Shown here piece after piece: positions 23,530 to 35,430 of a stretch of DNA of 64,000 nucleotides. The notes beneath the pieces were generated by a model, which was not told the DNA's origin, searched no databases, and saw only the letters and a program-made list of their open reading frames with translations. The first letter of the stretch is position 1. The number at the start of each line of letters is the position of its first letter. The DNA lies in contig CM073886.1 in NCBI GenBank assembly GCA_037176705.1, positions 91,547,501 through 91,611,500 on the forward strand, written 5' to 3'. A program made the position numbers and the translations under genes. This DNA is from Molossus alvarezi (lineage: Eukaryota > Chordata > Mammalia > Chiroptera > Molossidae).

Positions 23530-24239
23530 TCATTCAAGAAAAAGACTATTAGCAAACTGGAAACAAATGGAATGTTCTTAAAACCTGATAAAGGGTATCT
23601 ACCCAAAACACACAGCAACAGTTTTACTAGATGATAAATAGGAAAAATATCTTTTTCAAATCAGGGATGCTGCTATCACTGTTTCTACTGAAAAACAAAC
23701 AGAAGTCCTATCTTAGAAAGTATGGCAAGAAAAAAGAGGAAAATGTATGTGTATTAGATTGAAAGATATAAAACTGTCTGTATTTACAGATAAGACAAAT
23801 ATGATTGTCTTCATTGAAAGTCCCCAAACCCTATAAATGGGTAAAATCATTAACCATCAGGAAAATGCAAATAAAAACCACAATGACATACCACTTAACA
23901 CCTGTCAGAATGGCTATTATTACAATATCAATAAACATCATGTGTTGGTGAGGATGTGGAGAAATGAGATCCCTTATACACTGTTGGCCTGTCTGCAAAA
24001 TGGTGCAGCCACTCTGGAAAAACAGTATGGAGATTCCTCAAAAAACTAAAAATAGATATATAATACAACCCAGCAATTCCACTTCTGTATATTTATCAAA
24101 AGAAAATGAAAAGACTAATTTGAAAAGATACATGCATTCCTATGTTCACTGCAGCGTTATTTACAATAGCCAAGATGTGGATGTACCTAGGTGTACATCC
24201 ACAGATGAATGGATGATAAGAAGATAAAGAAGAAAAATG

Positions 24240-25250
24240 AGAAAAGCAGTTACAAACAAAAGAGGCAACCCAAAAGCTAACAAGCATATGAAGGGACCTC
24301 AAATTATCAGAGATCAGAAAAATGCAAAATAAAACAATAACGAGCATTCCTAATTCCCACTCTCTGTCATTTTGTTATTTTCCCTACTTCTAACTTTTCC
24401 CAACCTTCACACCATTAATTATACTGGCCTTTTGGGAGAACACTTAGTGAAGTTAATTATATTCATATTCTATGACCCAGATATTCTGCTCTTGAGTCTA
24501 TACACCAAATACAATATCATTACTGTTATTTGTAGTGGGAGTCAAGGTATTCTGTATTCCAGTCAATGAATAGATAGAAAAAACATGGTAGACGCACACC
24601 TCACAGAGCATTAGTTAGAACCCACAGACTAGAGGTACACATAGCCACCTGGGTGGATCTACAAGTCGAGTGCTTGGTGAAAAAGATAAAAAAACAGGAT
24701 GTGAATCAAAGACTTTTAGTCTCTCTCTCACACAAAACCAAAAAGAAAAAAAAAAAAGAAATATAATAAAAGAAAAGAAAAAAATAAAAAGGGAAGAAAA
24801 TTAAAAACACAAACTTTCACAGCATGACAATACAGTCTGCAAACGCAATAGAACTATACACATACAATACCGGCGGGGCTCTGTTCCATAAGTTAAAAAT
24901 GGTACAAAGGCAGGCTCAAGTGAAAACAAACCATCCCTCCCATTTCCAAAAATTAAAAATATATGCACAGAAAACAACAATACACATTATATAAGAATAT
25001 GACCAAAGGGGGAGACATCAAATACACCCAGGCTCATGGAAAGCAGAACTGGGGATGGGATAAAGGGAACCAGCGAGTGGCTGGTCTTGTGATGATGGTG
25101 TGTCTGCCATACAGTAAGAGGCAGGACTGGCACAGCTTTCTGCACTCAAGGTTCAGAGAAGAAGAAAAGAGGACAAAAACACGGTAAGAACATAAGAATA
25201 AATCTAATCAGAAAATGTATAGGACATTTGTAAAGAAATGATAAAACTTT
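24240..25250 (+). mobile_element. Old L1 3' region (L1M-type), diverged
   Basis: TATGACCCAGATATTCTGCT (24471), TCTATACACCAAATACAATA (24498) and AGAGGTACACATAGCCACCT (24631) follow old L1 ORF2 3' order. The 3' UTR-like part contains an A-rich tract at 24739-24800. Limits are approximate. Confidence 0.55.
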
Positions 25251-25299
25251 ACTATAAGATATAGAGTTAAATGATCTCAATAAAAGAAGAGAAAACCAG

Positions 25300-27060
25300 T
25301 GAGTGGATAGAGAAATCTTGACTGATGGGTGTCAATTTCCCCCAAATTGACTTATACATTGACTAGGACTTCCCTCAATCCAACATAGTTTTTCATAGAA
25401 CTTGACAAGCTGATTCTAAAATTCAAAGAGAAAAAAAAAGCCAAGGCTCTCACAGAAAAACAAGTTTTTATGAGGTGATGTCAAGTCATAAAACTTCAGC
25501 AATTAAGACAAAATGGTATCTCAGAAATAGACCCACACAATGGAAATTTAAAATATGACATATTGTGGATCAGTAGGAAGTGATGAATTATTTTCAATAA
25601 ATGGTTGTTGGAAAAAATGAAACAGAAAAAGCCCAAAAGCAGTTGAATCCCTACTTACAACACAGCAACTCCCCTTCCCCAAACCCAGAAAACACCACCA
25701 CCACAAATCAATTCCAAAGACTTTTAAATCTATTTGAAAAATACACAGGAAAATATCTCTATGACCCTAGGGGATAGAGAAAAATTTCTTAAGGCAGATA
25801 AAACACATCAGAAAGATGAAGAAAATGTAGAACTATAATTCATTAAAAGATACCATAAAGTGAAAAGACCACAGCTGCCATTCATATAATTAACGAAAAA
25901 AGGAGTCACCAAAAAATATTTTTAAAACTCTCAAAAATCAACAAGAAAAGTACAATCAATAGAAAAATGGACAAAATTTATAAATGAACATCAGTTGAAG
26001 AAACTCAAATGCCCAACACATACAATAAAAGTATGTTCAATTCCTGTTAGTAATTAGAGAAATTAAAACCGTGATGAGACCTCATTTTATACTTATCAGA
26101 CTGTCAACATCTAAAGGACTAAAAATATCAACTGTGGTAGACAAAGCTGGTAATAAATCAATACAGTCATTTAGGGAAATGGGTTGGTTTAGGTAATTAA
26201 GTTAAAGATGTGCTCTTTATGACCCAGCAGTTTTCTGCTGGAATATATTCTAGAGGAACTTTTATACTCCAGGAGACACAAAAAAAATGTTTATAGCAGC
26301 ATTATTTATAACAACAAACCTGGACAACTCAATTGCTCATCATCAGGAGAATGGATAAACTGCCACAGTCACATAAAGAACTACAGTATAGCAGTAAAAA
26401 CAAGTGAATGTGGTTACACTTCCTGAAATGGGTGAATTCAAGAAACATAATGCTGAGGGACAAAGCAAATATAGAAGAAGATATACATTGTTATCATGGC
26501 AAATGTTCAAAAACAACCACAATTAAAGTTGATTAAGTGTACATATGTATACTTACATAAAGAAGTGATAAACACAAAATTCAGGGAACAGAAAGCAAAC
26601 AAAGAAGCACAGAAGGTGCTTCGGTAATACTGGTAATTGAGGAGTCCAGTGTGGATGAAACTCCTGTGTGTGGTACTGACAGAGGCTTTACCTGGCAGGC
26701 CTCACAGGGGAAAGGTGCCCTCCCCATACCAGTCTGGGTGTATCGTCTCGGAAGGAGTTGCAGGCAAGGTCTCAGGCACCTGGCCAGTGATGCTCTGTCA
26801 CATGTTGACATTCCTAGTCCCAGAGCCTGCATTTCCTAGGTCCTCGATGTGAGGCCATGGCAGAGGAATTCTTCAGCCCCTCTGCTGACAGCTCTTTGGA
26901 GGTAGAAGGGGAAAACCCTAAAGACATTTTTTTCTGACTCTGAATTAGTACCCAGTACTTTCCCACTCCTAGCCCTTCTCATTTGCCAGCAACCCCCTCC
27001 CCCTCAAATAGTCCCCCCAAACAACAAAACAATCCTTAGGGTCCATAAAACTGCCAGTGC
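25300..27060 (+). mobile_element. Old L1 fragment (L1M-type)
   Basis: ACTTGACAAGCTGATTCTAA (25402) and GTTTATAGCAGCATTATTTA (26290) are typical old L1 ORF2. The 3' UTR-like part continues past 26580. Short frames at 26581-26852 are unsupported. Confidence 0.6.
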
Positions 27061-27064
27061 TTTT

Positions 27065-28190
27065 TGGTCAGAACGCCCTCAGGAGTGAGATGACCCCCAC
27101 CTCTGTGCTGATCCACCCGACCTTGGACCAGTGTGTGGTTCCAGGGGGAAAATGGAATGAAAGGCAAGTGGCTGGGTGGGTGGGTTGGGGGAAGGGGAGT
27201 TGGCATTTCCTTTGGTTTTAGACTCTTGCTTATACCTCTGCACCAAGTCACGAAAGGCTTAACTCTTTCAGTCTTGGCTGAGCCCACTAGCTCAGCTCAA
27301 CTCCTGACAGTAACATACTTCTTACGATAGGTTGTGTAATAAAGCTACTTGGAACCTCCTCCGTAAGAACTCATAGAAAGTTAAATTCTGTGGAACTCCT
27401 ATGTGGAGGACAAATAAGATTAAATCACAAAGAAGCAACTGTGTAAGTTATAGCATCAGTGCCCCAGAATACAAAAGATGAAGGAAACCGTGGGGCTATC
27501 AAAAAGGTGCTTCATTCTTTTTAAAATTGGGGTGTATAGTAGAAGGTAGGACACAAAGAAATCTTTGAAAACGTAATTCTTATTATAAATTTTCTTTTCT
27601 TTTGGTATGAAATTCTTTAAGTAAGACTGATTTTCTTATATTTGATTTCATACTATACTTTGGGCAATATGTGATACATTTTTAAATGTTTTTATACTAA
27701 TTCTGTGGATAATGAGTTTCCGCAGTTACCACTTTATCCTTAAACTACTTTCTTCATTCAAACTACTGTATAACGTTATATTTGTCCTTAAACTACTTTT
27801 GTTAAACCTCAGGGAGTTTGTAAATCGATTTATTTTTTTACCTTAAGCACGTGGGCTGCTTCTTTCTCCTCCTGGTCGATGTCCTTGCTGTGCTGATATT
27901 ATCCATCTTCTTTATAGAGGTCTCTCCTGTTCCCTGAAGATCACAGTTCCCCATAGCTCATATCTAAACCTTTCCAACCAGTCCCGTAACATCATCGGGG
28001 ACAGATACACTAACACTGCACAGTACTTCATGCTGTGACATACCATAGTTTTACAAAAAGTGAAATTATGTTTCATGTCCACATTGTACAATCATGACAC
28101 AGTAACAGATTCTCAAAGGTAAAAACAGTAATAGAGATCCCCTCGGCCTTCTTTTGATTATTTTTTTAATATCTATACGGTGCAATTAGT
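27065..28190. other. Intronic sequence with no recognised feature
   Basis: A short frame at 27133-27330 and its antisense have no recognised homology. Nothing else supported. Confidence 0.4.
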
Positions 28191-28194
28191 TATA

Positions 28195-28440
28195 ATTTAG
28201 AATGTACTTTCACATTAGCTTATTTGATCCTTATAACAACTTTATTAACAAGGCAGGGCAGATATATTTCTTCCCATTTTGTAGATTAGAAGCCAAAAAC
28301 AAAAAAAGAGGTTTCGATGACATCCCCGAAGTCAAACAGCTAGTTAAACCTGAACTCGGAAATTGGTACTCCTAGTCCATTGCAAGCATCTGAGACACTC
28401 CCCACACCAAGGCTCTGCCCCCTTCTACTTGTCCTAATCT
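28195..28440 (-). repeat. MIR SINE
   Basis: Antisense MIR order on the plus strand: TTATTTGATCCTTATAACAA, CCCATTTTGTAGATTAGAAG, GTCAAACAGCTAGTTAAACC, AACTCGGAAATTGGTACTCC. About full MIR length. Confidence 0.8.
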
Positions 28441-28676
28441 TGTGGAACAACTGTAAAATATTAAAACTAAATAGACAAATCTGTTACTTCCAAGATGCAT
28501 TTTATGTTCTACACATTACATATTATTGACCACAATGCAAAGTAAATTTAATCATGAGTCTCTCCCAAATACTGCTCTTATTACATAGTCTCCATTTTTT
28601 TCTTATGTACACCTGTAGCTTTCAGCAAAATCCTTACTTAAAATTTATCAATTCAGAAATATGTTTCTGCGAACAT

Positions 28677-28921
28677 TTTTTTTATCTTCACCCAAGGACA
28701 TTTTTCCATTTTTTGTTCAGATAGAGTAGGAGGGAGAGAGAGGAAGAAAGAGAGAGAGAAACATCGACATGAAAGGAACACATCGAGTGGTCGCCACCCA
28801 CACAACCCAACCAGGGCCGGGGACAAATTGCAACCGAGGTACGTGCCCTTAGCGGGAACCGAACCTGGGTCTCTCTGGACCGCAGGCCGACACTCTAACT
28901 GCTGAGCCAAACCGGCCAGGG
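28677..28921 (-). mobile_element. Ves SINE, long type, next to an RNF180 exon
   Basis: Complete SINE, same orientation as RNF180, about 100 bp past the donor of the 29023-29151 exon. Flanks CTGCGAACAT and CTACGAGCAT match in 8 of 10 positions. Confidence 0.9.
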
Positions 28922-29022
28922 CTCTACGAGCATGTCTAAGGCAGGAAGAAAACAGCTGTAAAAAGAGAGCTTGGACAACGTCAGCAGCTTTTTTGTTTGT
29001 TTGTTTAAATCAGTTTCCTTAC

Positions 29023-29151
29023 CTCCAAAAAGATGGAATGCTTTTCTTCTGCAGCTTGGTAGGGGCCATTTTGCAGAGCTGGATTTCTGAAAGCTTTGCT
29101 TTATTTTCAAATATTCTTTAGTGAAGAATGTTTTTGTGGCATTGTTGAGTT
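29023..29151 (-). CDS. RNF180: RNF180 internal exon just after the RING domain
   Basis: On the minus strand a pyrimidine-rich acceptor (GCTTTATTGTAG) precedes this exon, and it ends at GGAG|GTAAGG. Its 129 bp take over the split codon from the RING exon (ACA G|AA gives Thr-Glu) and read [20 protein letters not shown], then [23 protein letters not shown], leaving one base for the next codon (phase 1 in and out). This is the basic, aromatic linker that I recognise as lying between the RING and the C-terminal membrane segment in RNF180. The terminal exon with the hydrophobic anchor was not found in the 29 kb further 3', so it probably lies beyond the left edge. An AGA AGA pair gives two arginines where I recall one; this is uncertain. 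A Ves SINE in the same orientation as the gene starts about 100 bp past the donor. Confidence 0.92.
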
Positions 29152-29334
29152 CTACAATAAAGCAAAAGAAAATAGTTTTAAACATTAATTTGAGGAAAAT
29201 GGCAAGAACATAAAAAATAACTGTTGTATTATTTTGGTGATATATTCAGATCTCTTAAAGACAGGGAAGACAGAAGTAGAGTCAATTTTCTTTTCAAGTC
29301 AAGCCAAACATAATTCTCCCCAATCCACATTTGA

Positions 29335-29480
29335 GACAACTTTGATAAGCCTACACACAGGACATCCATCTGCTGTGGTGCTCTGTCAGACACTGGGCCA
29401 GATGTCGAGGACACAGCAATGAAGGAGACAAGACACTTCGTGCCCTCAAGAAGACTGCAGACTACAAGACGGAAATAAAC
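29335..29480 (+). repeat. L2-like fragment
   Basis: GTCAGACACTGGGCCAGATG, AGGACACAGCAATGAAGGAG and CGTGCCCTCAAGAAGACTG follow a common L2-related pattern. Short and diverged. Confidence 0.45.
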
Positions 29481-30936
29481 AGGTCCACACTCACAAAGGG
29501 GGAAAATGTGCTGGGGGTGTAGCAAGAGAATAGCTGGAGCAAAATCACGTGAGGCCAGAAGTGATAACGGAAAAACCCTTTTAGAACTCTTTACTCCACA
29601 ATCTTTTTAACATTTACTAAGTTTAATGCTGCTGGGTTGAGGAAGTTTAAAAAAATAAATAAATACTCAACCTTTCAGAAGCTTGCTAAGGAATTAGAAA
29701 AAAAAATTAATTTCAAGTAAACACAGATCAGAGAGCACACATGGTGGTATTCACTTTCAACAATAGAAAGTCTCTATGTCTGAGCCATGGAATGCAAGGC
29801 ATGATCTGAGTTGACTATTTGATGGCAAAGTTCTTCTCAGAGAGACCAGTGCAGAGTTGGTTACTAACTCGAGAAGTTAACTACAGTCTTTCCATCAATG
29901 GTCCCCTTTTATTTCATCTCACACTTGTTACCTAGAGTATTTCCTTAGTTTCCATCTGCTTCAGGCTCTGAGTTTCTGTTCAAACCAGTTACACTAAATT
30001 TTCTCAATTTTTCCTAATTATTCCCTTGGACTGATTCTTACCTATTTACAGGAAAAATGGATGCACAAAGTTTATATTGAACATCAAAAGAAACCATGTG
30101 AAAAATAGACTACTCTAGGTAAGTGAGGTAATGTATTAAACCTACAACACTCTAACTTACCTTCTCCATGTCACACCCAAGAACTAGTAATACAGGCACA
30201 CAAGTTAGAGAAAAAGTATTTTCATAGTTTGTACACTCATCATGTGTGCTGGGGTTTGGTGAATTTTTTTATCCTTTATGTGTTTAAGAGTTAAATCATT
30301 TCAGGTTGGATATGCTCGCAGTGTTTTCTGCAGCAATGCACTGTGGTTTTATTAAAGTTCACTTTGCCCACTGCCCGTGAGCAGCTCCTTAGTACAATAG
30401 TCATGGCACCATTATGTGGTTCAGTTCAAAGGACTCATCAGTGTCGTTCATACTGATGCAGAGAATAGAAGACGTTATCGAAGGACTCATAACATATTCA
30501 CTTACAGTAACACTTGTCTTCTTGCAGTCACCTTTGGTAGTGATGACTATAATTCATGGTATTTTCTGACAAACTGAAAATCCCACGAGATAGCGATATT
30601 GTGTAATCCTATAATGCCTTTAAAAATGAGTCCAGTGTGGTGGGTAAGTGAATATTTCATGTGGGAGATCATAGAAACCAAGTTGAAGAGTTTGCAGCTT
30701 AAGAATTCTTATTCCTCCTCTTTCCTTCTCTCCCCCACAGCCCTCCTTCTTCTGGAGAGCTTGTAGCCATGTTCTAGAATGTTGATGCAATAACCAGAGA
30801 ACACCATTGCACAGCCCTAGTTTACACTGAAAACTTATTTGGAAGTGTAGCTGAATTCTAGTATACCTGACAAAAGGACATTCTTGTAAGAGTCATCCAA
30901 AAACTGCAGCTATGATAACTGGCTACAAACCAAACT
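29481..30936. other. RNF180 intronic sequence with no recognised feature
   Basis: No gene, RNA or repeat could be supported. Confidence 0.4.
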
Positions 30937-30944
30937 CCCTAGAG

Positions 30945-31169
30945 CAGCGGTTCTCAACCTGTGGGTCGTGACCCCTTTGGGGGTCAAATGACCCTTTCAC
31001 AGGGGTCCCCTAAGACCATCGGAAAACACATATTTCCGACGGTCTTAGGAACCGAGACATGGCTCCTCTATCTGCCTCCAGGCGGGTCTGCTCACATGCA
31101 GACACACCCACATACAACATGAGGAACTGTGTTAAAGGGTGGCGGCATCAGGAAGGCTGAGAACCACTG
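30945..31169. mobile_element. SPIN-like non-autonomous hAT transposon
   Basis: 225 bp with hAT terminal inverted repeats: CAGCGGTTCTCAACC at the left and GGCTGAGAACCACTG at the right. The left interior has the SPIN-type GTGGGTCGTGACCCCTTTGG. CTAGAG occurs close outside both ends (30939-30944 and 31174-31179), consistent with an 8-bp hAT TSD near NTCTAGAN after small changes. Inside, 31009-31049 can fold into a 17-bp stem with one mismatch and a 7-nt loop. Confidence 0.85.
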
Positions 31170-31437
31170 TGGTCTAGAGGGTGGAGTAGATGAGAGAAGT
31201 AAAGCAATAACAATGCCTGTGATATTTCTGTTTCCTAGCTTCAAGGAACTTATTACACGATGTACTTTCAACCTATATTTAACAAACCCATATGATTAAT
31301 GTACCAAATCAGAAAAGGCTTATACATATAATATCTAACAATTATTAACAGAGAAATTATTAAAATGTGCAAAACAAAATATGAGATGGCAGTTGTATCT
31401 ACATTTTGTTGAACATATACACCTGTGTCCATAACAT

Positions 31438-31620
31438 TATATATATATATATATTTTTGCATTTATCTTCAGATAGAGCGCGGGGGGTGGGGGGGAGGTG
31501 GGAGAGAAACAGCGATGGCCGGGGACAAACTGCAACAGAGGTACATGCTCTTGCGAGAATGGAACCCGGGCCTCTGGTCCACAGGCTGACGCTCTAACCG
31601 CTGAGCCAAACCGGCTAGGG
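31438..31620 (-). mobile_element. Ves SINE, long type, internally shortened
   Basis: Intact head on the right; the centre is shortened and altered to a G-rich stretch (31480-31502). TSD CCATAACAT is at 31429-31437 and 31621-31629. The tail carries (TA)n. Confidence 0.9.
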
Positions 31621-31926
31621 CCATAACATAATCTTATGTGACCAGCAGTTTTGGAAGATTTTTCTACACTTGAGCTGAAGGGCCTGGGGAGAAAAGAGGA
31701 CCCAGAAGTGGCCCGTCCCACCATTCTTAGGCCAAATAAAAGTGGGTTCTAATGCCCCTGAACTGTAGAATCTCCCCAAGTTGCAGATCTTCTCTTTGTA
31801 CTTGCTTTCCGCACTATCTCCTGCAAACATTTATTTTGCACCTGGTATGTGCCTGGCATTTTGCTGGTCCAGCTAGGAATATCAAAATGAATTAAATGTA
31901 ATTGTTGTCTGCAGGGCATTATAACT

Positions 31927-32112
31927 AGATCGGTGATTCCAAAGTGCCTGTCTACAGCCTGGCTATGCATCAAAATAATAAAAAACAAATTCTGGGACCA
32001 CACACAGATATACTTAAACAGAACTGCTACAGATGTGAGCTAGGAATTTGCTTTCTACAATACAAGCTCCTTGGGTTATTCTGATACAGTATCAGATTTG
32101 GTAACCACTGGG
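31927..32112 (+). repeat. MER5-type hAT element
   Basis: CGGTGATTCCAAAGTGCCTG, TGCATCAAAATAATAAAAAA, ATTCTGGGACCACACACAGA and GGTTATTCTGATACAGTATC, ending GGTAACCACTG, follow MER5A order. Confidence 0.7.
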
Positions 32113-33069
32113 TAAAATGATCTCAAATCCTTTACTGTTGTAAAATCATTTGAACTTATTTAAATGTTAAACCTTATCTCACTTTCATGATAACTCTACA
32201 AACTTTATCCAAGGATGCTGTTGCTGCCACAGAACTGTGTTGCCCCAACCTAATGGCATTTTTAAAACCTACAAATGCAGGATTTGACAACAAATAAAAC
32301 ATTCAAAACTATATTTCTCAAAATTATCTGGAAGAAGCACTAAGAAAAGTCTAAAGACAGACCAGGATGTAGGGCTCAGAGAAAAATCACTTTTATCTCC
32401 ACTTCTGCCAATCCTACCTATTAGGATATAGATGCTTCTACTTACAATACACATCATAGTGTATTGGATGTAATCAATTAATTATTCATAATGTTGCATA
32501 TGTTAGAAAAAGACAAAAACCTGAATATCCTAAAAATATTCTAAAGTCTATTCAAATGGTATCTTTAGTTAAATGTGGTGGCAGTACCAATGGTAACAGC
32601 AGCGTCTTTGTGTGACACTATCATAAAAATAGTATATGGTGGTTAGAATAGAGGAATTTTAATCTTCGTGATTTAGTGGAGTGCAGGAGTCAATCACCAA
32701 CTACATACAAACACAATTCACATTATCATAGGATGTATCACCATGAGTTTCACTGTATTACATCATGAACAATAAAATTAGACAACCACATACACAGGAT
32801 AATTTTGGACTATAGGCAGTGCCAATAAGGTGGTGCAACTTTCATTTCAGCTTTATATGTCAATGTTGGTAAATTTTATATTTAAACAACTCATTATAAT
32901 TAAGTAAATATTTGTTAACAATAGTTTAAAGCATTCTGCTAAGTGTAAGAGTTAAAACTGTTTAATGCATCGTACCTGCATTATATCCTATCTAGTAAAA
33001 AGGTAATCGTAAAGTTACGAGGTAAAGGATTAATTCAGGCCTTGGAGTCTTATTAAGGGGGAGTATAAT
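32113..33069. other. RNF180 intronic sequence with no recognised feature
   Basis: AT-rich; nothing supported. Confidence 0.4.
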
Positions 33070-33083
33070 AAGAGTATTATCTT

Positions 33084-33336
33084 TTTTTTTTTTTTTTTAT
33101 CCTCACCCGAGGATATTTTTCCATTTTTTGTACAGATAGAGTGGGAGGGAGAGAGAGGAAGGAGAAAGAGAGAGAAACATCGACGTGAAGGGACACATCG
33201 AGTGGCTGCCACCTGCACGACCGACCAGGGCCGGGGACAAACTGCAACCGAAGTACGTGCCCTTAGCGGGAACTGAACCCCGGTCTCTCCGGACCTCAGG
33301 CCGACGCTCTAACCACTGAGCCAAAGTAGCCAGGGC
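33084..33336 (-). mobile_element. Ves SINE, long type
   Basis: Complete. A 14-bp TSD, AAGAGTATTATCTT, is perfect at 33070-33083 and 33337-33350. Confidence 0.95.
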
Positions 33337-33652
33337 AAGAGTATTATCTTAAATACAGGGCATAGTCATTTAGGTGGGCCCAGTGGTATTACATTCTAAT
33401 TTAAAAGACTAGAATATATGTGTCTAGCCACCTCACATTATTAAATGCCTTGTTTACTCATTTAAAATGACTTACTTCTCATTCTTATAAAAGCTCCCCC
33501 TCCCAATACCCTTCTGAGTTCTATGTTGTTAGATACATAGTATTTAATTTTTTAAATGATGCAATTGTAAAAAATGATCTATCAAAAAGGAAACCTATAG
33601 TATGTTCTAATAACATTTTGAAAAGACTACTTTCTCCAGGAGTTTTGAGTTA

Positions 33653-33962
33653 CAGTTGACTGCTGAACAATATGGGGGTTACGAGTGCTGACCCTTATGC
33701 AGTAAAATATCTGTGTATAACTTTTGACTCCCTCCAACATTTAACTACAGTAGTCCCTAGGTATCCATGGGAGATTGGTTTTAGGACCCCTAGCCGATAC
33801 TAAAATCCATGGATGCTCAAGTCACTTATATAAAATGGTGTACAGCAATGCATACAATTGGCCCTCTGTATTCACAGATTCCCAATTGAGGATCAAAAAA
33901 TTCTGTTTTCGATCCATGGTTGGTTGAATCTGCAGATGTGAACCTGGGGATAGTGAGTAGAC
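33653..33962. mobile_element. Tigger-type (Tc1/mariner) DNA transposon fragment
   Basis: CAGTTGACTGCTGAACAATA at the left, CAGTAGTCCCTAGGTATCCA at 33749 and GATCCATGGTTGGTTGAATC at 33911 are signatures of mammalian Tigger/MER2-type repeats. No transposase frame remains. Confidence 0.7.
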
Positions 33963-34545
33963 CATGTCCTTAAAAAGTTCTCAGAGCAAATGCAGTATCA
34001 GGTTTTCTAATATACCCTAGAAGAGAAATCACATGAAAAATTCATTTTAAAGTGCCAGGAAAACCTTTACTTACCTTTAGGAAATGCTATGTTTCTTTTC
34101 ACGAATTATGAGAATCATTTAATTGTGTACTTAGTTTTATTATTCCTTAAGCAGTCAGGATATTTAAAATCAAATAGTTCATCTAATTGTAGTTACAATT
34201 TAGGGCCATATGATTTATTTATCAGCTCATCCACCCTTACCTGGTCTTTATATTTCATTTCTATGAATAAGTTCCCTTGTCCTGCTATTTCATTGATTGC
34301 ATCTTTTAAAACACCTCAAATCCTTTTGGGTAGGGTATAAATAATTCAGTAGGATAGTCTATTATTGTCAACTTCTAAATTATAGTGCACAACCAAATAC
34401 TTATTCCCAATATGATTTATTTTAGAAGAACTGATTTGGAAAATATGACATGATTATTTTGATAAATGAATCAAGAGAGACTTGAGTCATTATTGATTTA
34501 AGATGTTAAGAAAAGCAACTTTAAAATAAAATAACTATCATTGTT
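33963..34545. other. RNF180 intronic sequence with no recognised feature
   Basis: A frame at 34089-34340 has no recognised homology. Confidence 0.35.
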
Positions 34546-34547
34546 TC

Positions 34548-34692
34548 CCAGATGGTGTGGCTCAGTGACTGAGCATTGACCCAAGCACCAAGAGGTCGCT
34601 GGTTCGATTCCCGGTCAGGGCATATGCCCAGGTTGTAGGCCTGATCCTCCGTGGGGGGCATGCAGAAAGTGGCCAATCAATGCTCTCTTGTT
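34548..34692 (+). mobile_element. Ves SINE, short type, 3' end decayed
   Basis: Head GATGGTGTGGCTCAGTGACT, then CACCAAGAGGTCGCTGGTTC, and GGGGGGCATGCAGAAAGTGG. It ends in CAATGCTCTCTTG without a clear A-tail. TSD not resolved. Confidence 0.8.
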
Positions 34693-35198
34693 TATTCTTG
34701 AATGAAGAAGAAAGACCTTAAAAACAATAAGAAGGTTGAGAAGATTTGGAGTATGAGGGAAGGCATAATAGTTTTTCTTGGACAGTTACAGATGTATTCT
34801 CTGAGACTCCAGAAAATAACAAGGGACAAAGAATGAGTAGTAGTGGAAGGCACACCCGAGGAATAAACGAACAACGGGGCTGTTTCAAATTTCAATGGAA
34901 TACCCTTGACACTAGAGAAGTAAAGACTGAACAACAACTACTTAGGATGTTTTAGAAAAGACCTCAGCATAGAGTAAGGGATTCTGATGAGAACCTATTC
35001 TTCCCTATGATTCTATCATTTCAACACAGCTCTATGAATTGGACAGGCACCATATTATAAACCGGAGTAACAAATTATGTTATGCCGTATATGATTTTCA
35101 ATATCTTTCTCATAACAATTTATAAAATACCTTTAGACCTGGAACAAAGAGTTAGTCAGAACAACCAGGCAGTCATGCTAACGGAGGGGAACAGTTAC

Positions 35199-35424
35199 CT
35201 GTCTGGAAAAAGACTCTGGAAATAATCGTTCGACACAGTGGGCAGGGAGTGCTTGCAGGATTGTCTTTGGCAAGAGTCCGTAAGCACGGCTCACAGAAGA
35301 TGTGGTGGCAAGGGTAACACATGTACGGGTTGAAATAAACATCCAGACACACTGCACAGATGTAGCTTTCCTTTTCTTCTACATATTCATTTTCATCATC
35401 TGTATTCATGTCATTAGTCAAAGT
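35199..35424 (-). CDS. RNF180: RNF180 internal exon encoding the RING-HC domain
   Basis: This exon carries the catalytic RING finger of a membrane-anchored ubiquitin E3 ligase; the RING recruits the E2 enzyme. On the minus strand it follows a TTTTGCAG acceptor and ends at ACAG|GTAACT. The 226 bp give 75 codons plus one base (phase 0 in, phase 1 out). After an acidic stretch ([12 protein letters not shown]), the ligands fit C3HC4: C23-x2-C26-x12-C39-x-H41-x2-C44-x2-C47-x13-C61-x2-C64, numbered within the exon. The motifs [17 protein letters not shown] and [14 protein letters not shown] are what I recognise as RNF180 (Rines). The reading frame is open and all eight zinc ligands are intact. The next coding exon is 6,047 bp further along the minus strand and joins in frame, which supports a real gene rather than a processed copy. 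An open frame runs on past the donor to 35173, but that part is intron. The symbol rests on recall of the family, not on a search. Confidence 0.93.
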
Positions 35425-35430
35425 CTGCAA

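Larger units (their letters stand above)
22330..24235 (+). mobile_element. Degraded L1 ORF2, interrupted by two SINEs
   Basis: ORF2-like text runs AATCCAAAGAGAAAAACAG (22509), ACTGGTTATTTAAAAATAG (22890), AAATGACCAAATTGAGTTTA (23212) and GCGTTATTTACAATAGCCAA (24153). Broken frames at 23837-24227 are C-terminal remnants. The 5' limit is approximate. Confidence 0.75.
1..29022 (-). other. RNF180: RNF180 downstream intron, partial
   Basis: This begins at the GT donor of the 29023-29151 exon and runs to the left edge. No reading frame resembling the hydrophobic C-terminal exon of RNF180 was seen, so the intron is inferred to exceed 29 kb. A short terminal exon that I overlooked is the main alternative. 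Confidence 0.65.
29152..35198 (-). other. RNF180: RNF180 intron between the two recognised exons (6,047 bp)
   Basis: The interval is bounded by GT (35198-35197 on the minus strand) and AG (29153-29152). It holds an L2-like fragment, a SPIN-like hAT, three SINEs, a MER5-type element and a Tigger-type element. No further coding exon was recognised inside it. Confidence 0.88.

Noticed and set aside
29023..35424. RNF180 as a processed pseudogene
   Set aside because: The two exons are separated by 6 kb with consensus splice sites, in-phase joining and an intact frame.
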